Assembly (NCBI GenBank): GCA_021850835.1
Contig: JAJZKS010000001.1
Location: 1 to 33,771, forward strand
Direction of reading: 5' to 3'
Length of the DNA stretch: 33,771 nucleotides
DNA from: Thermoplasmata archaeon
GTDB taxonomy: Archaea; Thermoplasmatota; Thermoplasmata; Thermoplasmatales; Thermoplasmataceae
The notes under the pieces are model-generated. The model saw only the letters and a program-made list of their open reading frames with translations. It was not told the origin of the DNA and searched no databases. Shown here piece after piece: positions 8,268-15,610 of this stretch. A program made the translations under genes and the position numbers. The first letter of the stretch is position 1. Each line of letters starts with the position of its first letter.

Positions 8268-9017
8268 TCAAGGTTTCTCTGCGATGATCACAAACCTTTC
8301 CTTAAGGATAGTGCCTTCCTCCCTGTTAATATTGCCCTCCAGGAGAAGTTCATTTGCAGTCTCTTTGAGGTATTTCTGCAGATCTTTTCCTTCGGGGCTT
8401 TCCATTTTTACAGGGGAAAGCCAATTTTCCACCGTGTATTCCTCACTTGATGTGAGTATATTTGACAGCCTGAAGCCTGTATCCTCCAAGAGGTTCTTCC
8501 ATGTCTCTACCTTTTCTGCTGCAATATGGGAATTGTCCCTTATGAATTCGATGTGGTTGAAGACATTGTGTTGGTCGCTTTCTGGGACTGCCATATCTAC
8601 AAGCCCCAGCCTGCCCCCTTTTTTGAGGACCCTGAATGATTCAGAAAGAAACTTCTTCTTGTCTGTGAAATGGTGGGCAGCCCTTCTGCATGTGATGATA
8701 TCAAAGGTATTTTCTGGATAAGGTAGTTCCGACACGTCTCCGATAACGTAATCTATATTCTTGATTCTCCTTTCTGATGCCAGAGACTCGGCCTTTTCAA
8801 GCATTTCCTTCGTTCCGTCAAATGCAACAACTTTTGATACGTGAAATGCCAGTTCCATGGCTGTGAAACCTGTGCCTGATGCCAGGTCTATGGCTATGTC
8901 TGAACTAACAGGGTTTATGGCCTGGATTAGCTGGCCAAGGTCCTCACCTTTCTTATGTGATTGGCTTTTTGCATAGGAATCGGCGTTTTTTGAAAAGAAT
9001 TCCTTGAAATCTGACAT
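8268..9017 (-). CDS. Class I SAM-dependent methyltransferase
   Basis: 249 residues with the Rossmann methyltransferase fold: motif I DLASGTGFTA (about 44-53), an acidic ribose-binding residue in VVAFDGTKEM, motif II GDVSELPYPENTFD, and CRRAAHHFTD followed by RVLKKGGRLGLVD. This is the UbiE/YcgJ-like group, whose substrates range from quinones to small molecules. A second, more UbiE-like gene lies at 19.9 kb, so this one probably has a different substrate that the sequence does not reveal. AAGGAG sits very close to the ATG, and an AT-rich TATA-like stretch lies just before it, so it may be transcribed both from fibrillarin and from its own promoter. Confidence 0.85.
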   Translation of the reverse strand: MSDFKEFFSKNADSYAKSQSHKKGEDLGQLIQAINPVSSDIAIDLASGTGFTAMELAFHVSKVVAFDGTKEMLEKAESLASERRIKNIDYVIGDVSELPYPENTFDIITCRRAAHHFTDKKKFLSESFRVLKKGGRLGLVDMAVPESDQHNVFNHIEFIRDNSHIAAEKVETWKNLLEDTGFRLSNILTSSEEYTVENWLSPVKMESPEGKDLQKYLKETANELLLEGNINREEGTILKERFVIIAEKP

Positions 9018-9050
9018 TCTCCTTATATTGCATGTATTTATTTATTGATT

Positions 9051-9695
9051 TCAGAATTTCTTCAGCCGTATGAGATAATTGGCTTTTGAATAGGGATTCA
9101 GGTTAACAACTTCAACGGGCTTGAAATCTTCTATTTTTGCCATTTCCCTTCTGAGTATCTCTTCCTCAGTACCTTTCCCGGATATGGATCTTATCTTGAG
9201 AATCAGCATTGCCTCTTTGACTTTGGGAAAGGCCCTTGCGTTGGCGTTGAAAATCTGTACCTGATTCCTCTGGGCAACATCCTGGTATATGATATCAATA
9301 TCATCCATGAAAAAAGAGTACCTTTCTGGTATTGAAGCGTCTTCAAGAATGGGGTAAATGTTTTCCCTGCGCTCCGCAAGGGAGATGAGCTTTACAAACG
9401 GGTCGTATGCCTTCTCAATTGCGAAGATCCTTCCCTCAGTGCATATGTCTGAGAGGTGCGTTGTAGTGGTGCCTGTGGAAGCGCCAAGATATAAAATGCT
9501 GGAATTTTTCCTGAAAGGAAGCTCCTTAACCCTCTTGAGAATTGCTGCAGCAATCTTGCTGCGTTTGGGTTCCCACTCGCGGAAATAAACCTTCTCGATC
9601 CTCTTGATATCCTCCCCGTATACAGAATCATTGTACTTGGTGGAAGTATATAGTTTTCCATGTACCTTTGCAATGCCAAGCGATGCGAGATCCAA
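9051..9695 (-). CDS. flpA: Fibrillarin-like rRNA/tRNA 2'-O-methyltransferase
   Basis: 214 residues, the usual archaeal fibrillarin length. Visible are SVYGEDI, the REWEPKRSKIAAAIL segment, SAM motif ILYLGASTGTTTTHLSD, FAIEKAYDPF, DDIDIIYQDVAQRNQ and a LKIRS strand with catalytic Lys. Fibrillarin is the methyltransferase of C/D box ribonucleoproteins, working with Nop5 and L7Ae. The in-frame start is TTG at 9695; no ATG or GTG exists near the N-terminus, and an out-of-frame ATG sits 5 bases earlier. A TATA-like element (AGTATACATATC) lies at 9726-9737. The nop5 gene that often accompanies flpA is not adjacent; MBF1 is divergent on the other side. Confidence 0.94.
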   Translation of the reverse strand: MDLASLGIAKVHGKLYTSTKYNDSVYGEDIKRIEKVYFREWEPKRSKIAAAILKRVKELPFRKNSSILYLGASTGTTTTHLSDICTEGRIFAIEKAYDPFVKLISLAERRENIYPILEDASIPERYSFFMDDIDIIYQDVAQRNQVQIFNANARAFPKVKEAMLILKIRSISGKGTEEEILRREMAKIEDFKPVEVVNLNPYSKANYLIRLKKF

Positions 9696-9725
9696 TGCAT
9701 CGAGGAGTCAGAATTTGCTAAAAAA

Positions 9726-9737
9726 GATATGTATACT
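9726..9737 (-). promoter_or_regulatory. TATA element of flpA
   Basis: The minus strand reads AGTATACATATC, centred about 36 bases before the TTG start. A transcript starting 25 bases downstream would have a leader of roughly 10 bases. It faces the divergent MBF1 promoter in an 84-base gap. Confidence 0.45.
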
Positions 9738-9754
9738 CTTTCATCCGACCGGAA

Positions 9755-9769
9755 TTAAATTATTAAATC
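9755..9769 (+). promoter_or_regulatory. TATA element of MBF1 gene
   Basis: TTAAATTATTAAATC lies about 11-25 bases before the MBF1 ATG, consistent with a leaderless transcript. Confidence 0.45.
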
Positions 9770-9779
9770 AGCTTTAGAT

Positions 9780-10241
9780 ATGTTTGAGATCGAAATGGAT
9801 TGTGAAATGTGCGGGAAAAAAGTTCCACATTTAGAAAAGGTCAGAATTGAAGGAGCTGTTTTGAATGTGTGTGATTCATGCGCGAGACTTGGAACCCCCG
9901 CAGAAAGCATCAGAACCAGGTTTTCCACACCTAGCGCCCATGGCAGCACTGAGCCAATTGTGATCCCGCAGAAGAGGATTGTGGTTCCGCCATCTAGGCC
10001 ATCGTCAAAGAGGAGGCGCAGGGAGAACGTAGAGGACCTTGATGTGGTGCCGGAATATGCAGAACTGATCAAAAATGCCAGGGAGAGGCTTTCCATGACC
10101 CAGGATGAACTGGCTGCAAAACTACTCGAGAAAAAGAATGTCATCTCTAGTATAGAGAGGGGCGATTTACTCCCTGAAATCAAGGTTGCCAGGAAACTTG
10201 AGCGGCTTCTCAACATCAAATTGCTTGAAAGCGAAGAGTGA
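9780..10241 (+). CDS. mbf1: Multiprotein bridging factor 1 (MBF1) homologue
   Basis: 153 residues. The N-terminal zinc ribbon has CEMCGKKVPH and CDSCARLG (two CxxC pairs). A basic proline-rich linker with RRRR follows, and then a Cro/C1-type helix-turn-helix (about 95-150: MTQDELAAKLLEKKNVISSIERG). This is the full archaeal MBF1 architecture. In eukaryotes MBF1 bridges activators to TBP; archaeal MBF1 has been linked mainly to the small ribosomal subunit and translation. The start is ATG at 9780, though M6 is possible. It is divergent from flpA with an 84-base shared promoter region. Confidence 0.93.
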   Translation: MFEIEMDCEMCGKKVPHLEKVRIEGAVLNVCDSCARLGTPAESIRTRFSTPSAHGSTEPIVIPQKRIVVPPSRPSSKRRRRENVEDLDVVPEYAELIKNARERLSMTQDELAAKLLEKKNVISSIERGDLLPEIKVARKLERLLNIKLLESEE

Positions 10242-10281
10242 TTCGGAAACGTCTGGAAAGCCATTTCATTATTTTTTCGGG

Positions 10282-10333
10282 CACTATATAAGAACTTTGA
10301 GACCTGAGACATACAGAAAAAACTTAAATAATT
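10282..10333 (+). promoter_or_regulatory. Two TATA-like elements upstream of the small unknown gene
   Basis: CTATATAAG (about 10284-10292) and ACTTAAATAA (about 10322-10331) both precede the TTG-initiated small gene at 10365. The nearer one, centred about 38 bases upstream, would give a leader that includes the AAGGT ribosome-binding sequence at 10353-10357. Confidence 0.4.
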
Positions 10334-10364
10334 CAGTTTTTTCTATACTTGCAAGGTCGGAAAG

Positions 10365-10652
10365 TTGAAAATAGAAATCGGGCAAAGATTTGATTTTGAA
10401 ATAGACAGGGAGGACGTGGAAAACGTAGAAAGTGGATCAATAATAGCCACGTGGTTCCACATGGGCAACCAGATATATGTAGAACTGATGGTTAGCAAGA
10501 CCCTTGTCAAGGAAATTAAGGGTTTCTTCAAGGCCAACAGGAACAGAAGCGCTCTTGTCTCCATTGCGAGAATTTCGAAATCAAAATATATTGTAAGCCC
10601 GACAGTTGTCCTCGTTAACAAACAGCTGAAAGACATTAAGCAGGTCAAATAA
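10365..10652 (+). CDS. Small conserved-looking protein of unknown function
   Basis: 95 residues starting at TTG, with AAGGT (10353-10357) seven bases before it and TATA-like sequences upstream. No upstream in-frame ATG or GTG is available. The protein is soluble, with no membrane segment, cysteines or known motif. It alternates beta-type (RFDFEIDRED, SIIATWFH, QIYVELMV) and helical stretches (KTLVKEIKGFFKANRN), and ends basic. I do not recognise a family. The composition and codon use (AGG arginine, normal mix) look like a genuine gene. It converges with the 3-hydroxyacyl-CoA dehydrogenase gene, 5 bases apart. Confidence 0.65.
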   Translation: MKIEIGQRFDFEIDREDVENVESGSIIATWFHMGNQIYVELMVSKTLVKEIKGFFKANRNRSALVSIARISKSKYIVSPTVVLVNKQLKDIKQVK

Positions 10653-10657
10653 TTAGG

Positions 10658-11629
10658 TTAGTAGGTGTAAAAGCCCCTACCTGATTTTTTTCCAAGATAC
10701 CCTGCATCAACCATCCTTTTAAGCAGCACCGATGGCCTGTATTTTGGGTCACCGAACTGCTGGTAAAACAGGTTGCATACGTCCAGAGTAACGTCAAGGC
10801 CGACCATGTCCGCAAGCTCTAGTGGGCCCATGGGCATTCCCGCACCTTTCTTCATTGCCAAATCAATGTCCTTTGGAGATGCTACGCCTTCGTCCAGCAG
10901 GAATATTCCCTCATTTATCATAGGCACAAGCATCCTGTTGACCACGAAACCCGGGATTTCCTTTACCAATATTGGAACCATTGGCCCCCTGTGATTCTTG
11001 AGCCCTGCCATAAATTCCCTCGTCCTTTCCGCCACTCCGCTGTCGGTGTGTAAGGACGGCACTATTTCAACCAGTGGAAGTGTGTATGGCGGGTTGAAAA
11101 AGTGTGTGATAAGCATTCTTTCAGGATGTTCCATCCCAGAAGTGATGGAGGTGATGCTTATGGATGAGGTGTTGGAGGCAATTATGGATTCGCTTGAGAC
11201 TACTTTGGAAATCTCTGAAAATACTTCCCGCTTGACCTTCAGGTTTTCAAATACAGCCTCGATAACCATATCTGAATCGTTTATTTCTGAGTAATTAAGA
11301 ACAGGTTTCACCCTCTTCATCAATTCCTGAATGTCCTTGCTCGTGAAAATTGGGGCATTGCTTTTAAGCAATATCTCCTTTTGATCCTCTGTAAGCCTGA
11401 TTCCGGTTTTCTCAATTCTCTGAATTTCCTTGGAGGCTTTTGTTTCTTCAAATTTTGCAAATCCAGCTGCGAACCATTCAATCCTTTTCATGCCTGCAGA
11501 AATCAACGCCTCAGTTTGGTCCTTGAGATTAACATAGAAACCATTGAAGGCCATTACTTCCGCGATAGCGGCTCCCATGTTTCCTGCACCGATGACCGTG
11601 ATCTTCCTGATGTCGGTTTTATCGCCCAT
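10658..11629 (-). CDS. 3-hydroxyacyl-CoA dehydrogenase
   Basis: 323 residues from the preferred ATG at 11629. The NAD-binding fold starts with VIGAGNMGAAIAE (GxGxxG at 14-19). NTSSISI (about 153-159) and the catalytic-His segment HFFNPP (H176) follow, then EIPGFVVNRML and a C-terminal helical domain with GPLELADMVGLD and KKSGRGFY. It oxidises (S)-3-hydroxyacyl-CoA with NAD in beta-oxidation or related CoA pathways. A frame extension to 11653 (ATG CAT ATG) exists, but the TATA-like AAAATATGC at 11652-11660 would then be inside the coding region. The 11629 start gives leaderless spacing. The N-terminal half has a helical insert (about residues 55-105) somewhat longer than in the shorter family members. 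Confidence 0.92.
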   Translation of the reverse strand: MGDKTDIRKITVIGAGNMGAAIAEVMAFNGFYVNLKDQTEALISAGMKRIEWFAAGFAKFEETKASKEIQRIEKTGIRLTEDQKEILLKSNAPIFTSKDIQELMKRVKPVLNYSEINDSDMVIEAVFENLKVKREVFSEISKVVSSESIIASNTSSISITSITSGMEHPERMLITHFFNPPYTLPLVEIVPSLHTDSGVAERTREFMAGLKNHRGPMVPILVKEIPGFVVNRMLVPMINEGIFLLDEGVASPKDIDLAMKKGAGMPMGPLELADMVGLDVTLDVCNLFYQQFGDPKYRPSVLLKRMVDAGYLGKKSGRGFYTY

Positions 11630-11701
11630 GCCAAGGAATAGGCACATATGCATATTTTATTTTCAGCTATTCGCGAAAGGAGATATTCTCAATTATAAAA
11701 G

Positions 11702-11710
11702 TTTATATAG
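11702..11710 (+). promoter_or_regulatory. TATA element of the 44-residue small gene
   Basis: TTTATATAG preceded by AAAAG is a strong archaeal TATA match. It is centred about 34 bases upstream of ATG 11740, in the gap after the divergent dehydrogenase gene. Confidence 0.5.
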
Positions 11711-11739
11711 CTTGAATTCACTATATTTTTCGGTCATTG

Positions 11740-11874
11740 ATGTCAGGAAAAAAATTTTCAAGAGATGACCTAGAAATTGCCAGCTCTGAAGAGTTTGACG
11801 AAATTGCATTTGGGGAAAATGAAAGGGGGAAGAAATTTTCAGGGAACAACTCTCGTTCTGTCTCTAGGAAATAG
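11740..11874 (+). CDS. 44-residue charged small protein, function unknown
   Basis: An ATG-initiated frame of 45 codons including stop, translating to a very hydrophilic peptide that begins MSGKKFSRDDLEIASSEEFD and ends in a basic Ser/Arg-rich tail (NNSRSVSRK). An acidic middle (EEFDEIAFGENE) separates basic ends, which suggests intrinsic disorder or nucleic-acid/protein interaction. A good TATA element sits about 30-38 bases upstream, and nothing else in the gap needs a plus-strand promoter. The last 36 bases overlap antisense the 3' end of aspS. I recognise no family. It could be a real small protein or a non-coding transcript with a chance frame; the promoter and clean start favour the former. 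Confidence 0.5.
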   Translation: MSGKKFSRDDLEIASSEEFDEIAFGENERGKKFSGNNSRSVSRK

Positions 11875-13140
11875 AGTGACCGATCGTATGTTCGGTATAT
11901 CCAAAATAATCATTGTAAGCCTTTCCAGGCCAAGCCCCCAACCAGCATGTGGTGGCATTCCGTACCTGAAGGCTTTGATGTAAAACTCGAAATCGGAAGG
12001 GTTCAACCCCTTCTCCATAAATCTTTTTTCAAGCATATCTGGATCATGGACCCTCTGTGCGCCCGAAGTTATTTCCTTTTCGCCAAACTGAAGATCATAT
12101 GAATTTGTCAGTTTCGGGTCATTCGGATTTGGCATTGTGTAGAAAGGCCGCACAGTTGCAGGCCATTCAGTTATAAAGTAAAAACCTGGAAATTCCTTCC
12201 CTATTTCCCTTAAGTGTTCAGTGTTGAAATCCTCGCCGAAATTGAATTTGAACCCTTTCTTCTCGACTATCCCAACGCAGTCTGAGTATGTTATTCTTGG
12301 AAAGGGTACTTCAGGTACCTTAAGTTCCTTGCCCAGAAATTTCAGGGCATCTGCATTGTTCTTCAGGACTTCCTCAATGCCAGACTTTACTGCATTCTCA
12401 AGCATAGACATTGCATCGTTGTGATCCGCAAAGCTCATTTCAATATCCACAGATGTGAACTCATTGAGGTGCCGCGGCGTGTTGTGTTCCTCAGCCCTGA
12501 ATGCAGGCCCTACCTCAAATACCCTGTCCATTCCTGAAGACATGAGGATTTCTTTGTAAAGCTGGGGGCTCTGGTTCAGATAGGTATCCTTCTCGAAGTA
12601 CTTTACCCTGAACAGGTCTGCGCCTCCCTCTGTGGCAGCAGCTACAACCTTAGGTGTGTGGACTTCCACAAAATTCTGGGACATCAGGTATTTCCTCATT
12701 CCCCATAGGAGAGAGCTCTCCACCCTGAATATTATGTTGTTTTCAGGCTTTCTAAGGTCCAGGAACCTGTTGTTGAGCCTGGTGTCGAAATCTGCTTCAA
12801 CCGGGTCATCAATACCCAGCGGCAGCGGAGATCTTGCAATATTGAGTATGTTTACATTAAGTGCCTGGATCTCCAGGCCGCTCTTGGCGCCGGATTTCCT
12901 GTCCACCTTGCCTTCTATCTCGAGAACAGACTCCCTGCTTAGTTCTGAAACTTCATTGTAATTAGAAACCGCATCTGGCTTAAGGGTAACCTGGACTGTG
13001 CCTGTGTGGTCCCTCAGAACAACGAAAGATATACTCTTAAGCTTCCTTAAATCCTGGATCCAACCATTTAATCTGACCTTTTCTCCCTGCCCGACGGCAT
13101 CCAGGTTCCTAATAGAAGTCCTATTCATCTCTGCCACCAT
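11839..13140 (-). CDS. aspS: Aspartyl-tRNA synthetase (archaeal type)
   Basis: 433 residues. The N-terminal OB-fold anticodon domain ([19 protein letters not shown]) is followed by a class II core: motif 1 region [18 protein letters not shown], motif 2 [20 protein letters not shown], and motif 3 GWGLGLERL. It charges tRNA-Asp. In published work on archaeal enzymes, His after GWV together with a Pro in a downstream loop marks tRNA-Asp-only enzymes, whereas Trp and Lys mark relaxed ones that also charge tRNA-Asn. Here the first position is Gln (GWIQ) and the second appears to be Lys (SGAKSGLE), so specificity is ambiguous. The start is ATG 13140, or M5. A TATA-like GATTATAAAG lies at 13181-13190, shared with the divergent nfeD-like gene. 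Confidence 0.95.
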   Translation of the reverse strand: MVAEMNRTSIRNLDAVGQGEKVRLNGWIQDLRKLKSISFVVLRDHTGTVQVTLKPDAVSNYNEVSELSRESVLEIEGKVDRKSGAKSGLEIQALNVNILNIARSPLPLGIDDPVEADFDTRLNNRFLDLRKPENNIIFRVESSLLWGMRKYLMSQNFVEVHTPKVVAAATEGGADLFRVKYFEKDTYLNQSPQLYKEILMSSGMDRVFEVGPAFRAEEHNTPRHLNEFTSVDIEMSFADHNDAMSMLENAVKSGIEEVLKNNADALKFLGKELKVPEVPFPRITYSDCVGIVEKKGFKFNFGEDFNTEHLREIGKEFPGFYFITEWPATVRPFYTMPNPNDPKLTNSYDLQFGEKEITSGAQRVHDPDMLEKRFMEKGLNPSDFEFYIKAFRYGMPPHAGWGLGLERLTMIILDIPNIRSVTLFPRDRTRVVP

Positions 13141-13179
13141 TGCATTCTCTGATAAATGACTTTTTCTTTGCAGATAAAA

Positions 13180-13190
13180 TCTTTATAATC
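13180..13190. promoter_or_regulatory. Near-palindromic TATA box between aspS and the NfeD-like gene
   Basis: CTTTATAATC on the plus strand reads GATTATAAAG on the minus strand, so one A/T box resembles a TATA element in both directions. It is centred about 24 bases before the GTG of the NfeD-like gene (leaderless spacing) and about 45 bases before the aspS ATG (a leader of about 20 bases). Confidence 0.45.
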
Positions 13191-13208
13191 GCCTGAATAT
13201 ATTGAGCA

Positions 13209-14483
13209 GTGAAAGTTTCACCACTGGTTTTGCTTTTCATCCTTTCTTTTATTGCAGTCTCTTTCGCAGGGCATAGCAGCGCTGTGACCCAGACACAAAG
13301 CGTGCTGGTCCTGAACCTTCATGAGGAAATTGACCCCGGATCTTCACATTTCATTTCAAGTGCCCTGGCGGGCGTGACAAAGAACAATACAGTTGCCGTT
13401 GTCATCGACATGAATACTCCCGGCGGCATCCTCCAGAACATGCTTGAGATCATTAATGCAATTAATGCAACTCAGGGGCATGGCATACCAGTATACACAT
13501 ACGTCCCATCTTTTGGGGGGGCAGCTTCCGCTGGCTCATACATTGCCCTCGCTTCCACGGCTGTATATATGGGTAATGCCACCGCCATAGGCCCTTCGAC
13601 ACCCATTGTGGTTGGAGGAACCTCTCTGGAACAGAACCACACAGAAAATTACTTTATCGCGTACATGGGCGCACTAGCCCAGGAAAACCACCATAATGTG
13701 ACTGCCGCGCAAATCATGGTTTCCCAGGACGTGGCGTACACGGGGCAGCAGGCCATATCTAACGGCCTGGTAAATGGCTACGCGTCAAATCTCACTGATT
13801 TCCTTGCCAAGATGAACTTGAGCGGGTACGGCGTAGTAACGCAAAATCCAAATTATTATGACAATTTCCTCAGTTTCCTGAGCAATACCACTGTGGACGG
13901 CCTATTCATACTCATTGGCTCAATCGCCATTCTTGCGGATATATATCACGGAACTGCCGTACTCACCATTGTAGGCATTGCCTTTATCGCACTCGGCCTT
14001 CTCGGTGCAGAAATTGTGAGTGCATCCCTGGTTGGCATAATCCTTGTTATAGTTGGGGCGCTGTTCATTTTTCTCGAAGCAAAGACGGGCCATGGGGTAG
14101 CTTTAATTAGCGGAGTTATCGTCACCATCTTTGGGACATTCATGTTAGCGTCTCCTTACCTTTCAAGCAACCCGGGATATTCACCTTCCCCATTTGGCGC
14201 CTCGGACTTTGTAGCAGCCATTTTGATTGCCATAATCGCCATAGTTGTCGGCCTCTTTGTAAGGAGGATAGCCATTTCCCTTAAGGCAAAGAGATACACG
14301 GGTTCAGAGTCGCTCATTGGAAAAACCGCCATCGTCAAAAAAGACATAAATCCAATTGGAACCATTTCAGTGGAAGGGATACAGTGGCGTGCCAGAAGTG
14401 AAGACGGAAGCATAATTGAAGCCGATCAGAAGGTTACAGTGGTTGGGAGGGAAGATTTAATCCTGGTTGTGAAGAAACAGTGA
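13209..14483 (+). CDS. NfeD/ClpP-class membrane serine protease homologue
   Basis: 424 residues: a signal peptide (1-25), an extracytoplasmic ClpP-like domain (30-205), four to five membrane segments (about 222-355) and a C-terminal NfeD OB-fold (365-424, SLIGKTAIVKKDINPIG to VVGREDLILVVKKQ). NTPGGILQNM and GGAASAGSYIALAS (nucleophile Ser107) mark the protease domain. In the characterised Pyrococcus homologue (PH1510) a lysine about 40 residues later completes the dyad. By my alignment on NYFIAY the equivalent is His144 here. The lumenal part has many NxS/T sequons. The start is GTG with a TATA box 24 bases upstream. The stomatin gene that usually accompanies this protease is absent; a ROK kinase follows. 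Confidence 0.88.
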   Translation: MKVSPLVLLFILSFIAVSFAGHSSAVTQTQSVLVLNLHEEIDPGSSHFISSALAGVTKNNTVAVVIDMNTPGGILQNMLEIINAINATQGHGIPVYTYVPSFGGAASAGSYIALASTAVYMGNATAIGPSTPIVVGGTSLEQNHTENYFIAYMGALAQENHHNVTAAQIMVSQDVAYTGQQAISNGLVNGYASNLTDFLAKMNLSGYGVVTQNPNYYDNFLSFLSNTTVDGLFILIGSIAILADIYHGTAVLTIVGIAFIALGLLGAEIVSASLVGIILVIVGALFIFLEAKTGHGVALISGVIVTIFGTFMLASPYLSSNPGYSPSPFGASDFVAAILIAIIAIVVGLFVRRIAISLKAKRYTGSESLIGKTAIVKKDINPIGTISVEGIQWRARSEDGSIIEADQKVTVVGREDLILVVKKQ

Positions 14484-14546
14484 ACAGCCCATATCTCATA
14501 GATTGGTTCCCTGAGCTGTTATAGAAAAACTTCCCACATGTGCACG

Positions 14547-14556
14547 TTTTATATGT
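14547..14556 (+). promoter_or_regulatory. TATA element of the ROK kinase gene
   Basis: TTTTATATGT is centred about 27 bases before the ATG at 14578, consistent with a leaderless transcript separate from the upstream protease gene. Confidence 0.5.
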
Positions 14557-14577
14557 ATTCTCAAAATCAAGTAGAGC

Positions 14578-15546
14578 ATGCCCAAATATATCCTCGGTTT
14601 TGATGTTGGGGGAACGAAAATTTCTGTGGTTCTTGGTGATGAAACAGGTAAAATACTGGGTTCCCAAAGGAAACCAACAGTTCGGCATCTTGGCAGGAAG
14701 AGACTGGCCGAGGACCTCCTGAGCATGGGTCATTCTATGCTTGACAAATTCGGGCTGAAGAAGCCGGACGCAATCGGAGTGATTTTCGCCGGCCTTGTGG
14801 ATTCTGATAGGGGGATGGTCCTTACATCGCCAAATATCCTGGGCTTGAAGAATTTCCCCATTAGCAAGGTCTTAGAGGATGAATTTGGCGCCAAAGTGTA
14901 TCTTGAGAACGATGCAACAGCTGCAACCATAGCTGAGAGAATTTTCGGCAGCGGGAAGAACATGGACAATTTTGTTTATCTCACCCTCAGTACAGGCATT
15001 GGTGGCGGCGCCTTCATTGATGGAAAGCTTTACCGCGGTGCGCATGGAATGGCGGGCGAGATGGGACACATGGTTGTAATGTCCAACGGCCCGGTTTGCG
15101 GATGCGGTAGGAGAGGCTGTCTGGAAGCTGTTGCCAGCGGCAGGGGTATAGCGAGAAGAGTTGCGGAGAATGTTACAGCAGTAAAGGAATCTGAGCTCTA
15201 CTCAAAGATCAGGCCTTCTGACATAGACGCAAAGAAAGTCTTTGAATTCAAGAAGAAAGGCGACATGTTCTCCCAACTTATCATTGAAGAGACTATCTAC
15301 TATCTTGCAGTAGGAATTGTCAACATCATAGACATATTCGACCCGGAAGCCGTGATCATTGGAGGCGGAATTGCCAGCGCAGGTGACGACCTGTTCAAGC
15401 CTTTGAGAGTCGCAGTGCAGGAAGAGTTCAAGTCCATGCAGAGGCCTGTTAAGATACTCAAGGGCATAAAGAATGGGCATGATCTAAGTACCATAGCGCT
15501 GCCAATTTACCGCGAATCTCATGAACTCAAAGCCGCGTTAAACTAA
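14578..15546 (+). CDS. ROK-family sugar kinase (probable glucokinase)
   Basis: 322 residues. Phosphate-1 loop GFDVGGTKIS (7-16), substrate-binding LENDATAATIAE, phosphate-2 STGIGGGAFIDG, the ROK signature with GEMGHMVV (ExGH), and the zinc site CGCGRRGCLEA, followed by an adenosine motif VIIGGGIASAG. These define an ATP-dependent ROK hexokinase/glucokinase acting in the cytoplasm. Glucose is the usual substrate, but N-acetylmannosamine or other hexoses cannot be excluded from sequence alone. It is transcribed from its own promoter, with the MFS transporter 64 bases downstream, an attractive but unproven sugar-uptake pairing. Confidence 0.9.
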   Translation: MPKYILGFDVGGTKISVVLGDETGKILGSQRKPTVRHLGRKRLAEDLLSMGHSMLDKFGLKKPDAIGVIFAGLVDSDRGMVLTSPNILGLKNFPISKVLEDEFGAKVYLENDATAATIAERIFGSGKNMDNFVYLTLSTGIGGGAFIDGKLYRGAHGMAGEMGHMVVMSNGPVCGCGRRGCLEAVASGRGIARRVAENVTAVKESELYSKIRPSDIDAKKVFEFKKKGDMFSQLIIEETIYYLAVGIVNIIDIFDPEAVIIGGGIASAGDDLFKPLRVAVQEEFKSMQRPVKILKGIKNGHDLSTIALPIYRESHELKAALN

Positions 15547-15610
15547 TTTTATACACATTGTAAATCCCAACCTTAATATGCGGATTTGTAGAAACTGATT
15601 AGGTTTCACC

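Noticed and set aside
9755..10312. Long minus-strand frame antisense to MBF1 (185 residues)
   Set aside because: A serine/leucine-rich shadow of a well-supported gene on the other strand.
14483..14520. AACAGC / GCTGTT repeat after the NfeD-like gene as terminator
   Set aside because: Only 6 bp with a 26-base loop and no T-tract; too weak to call.
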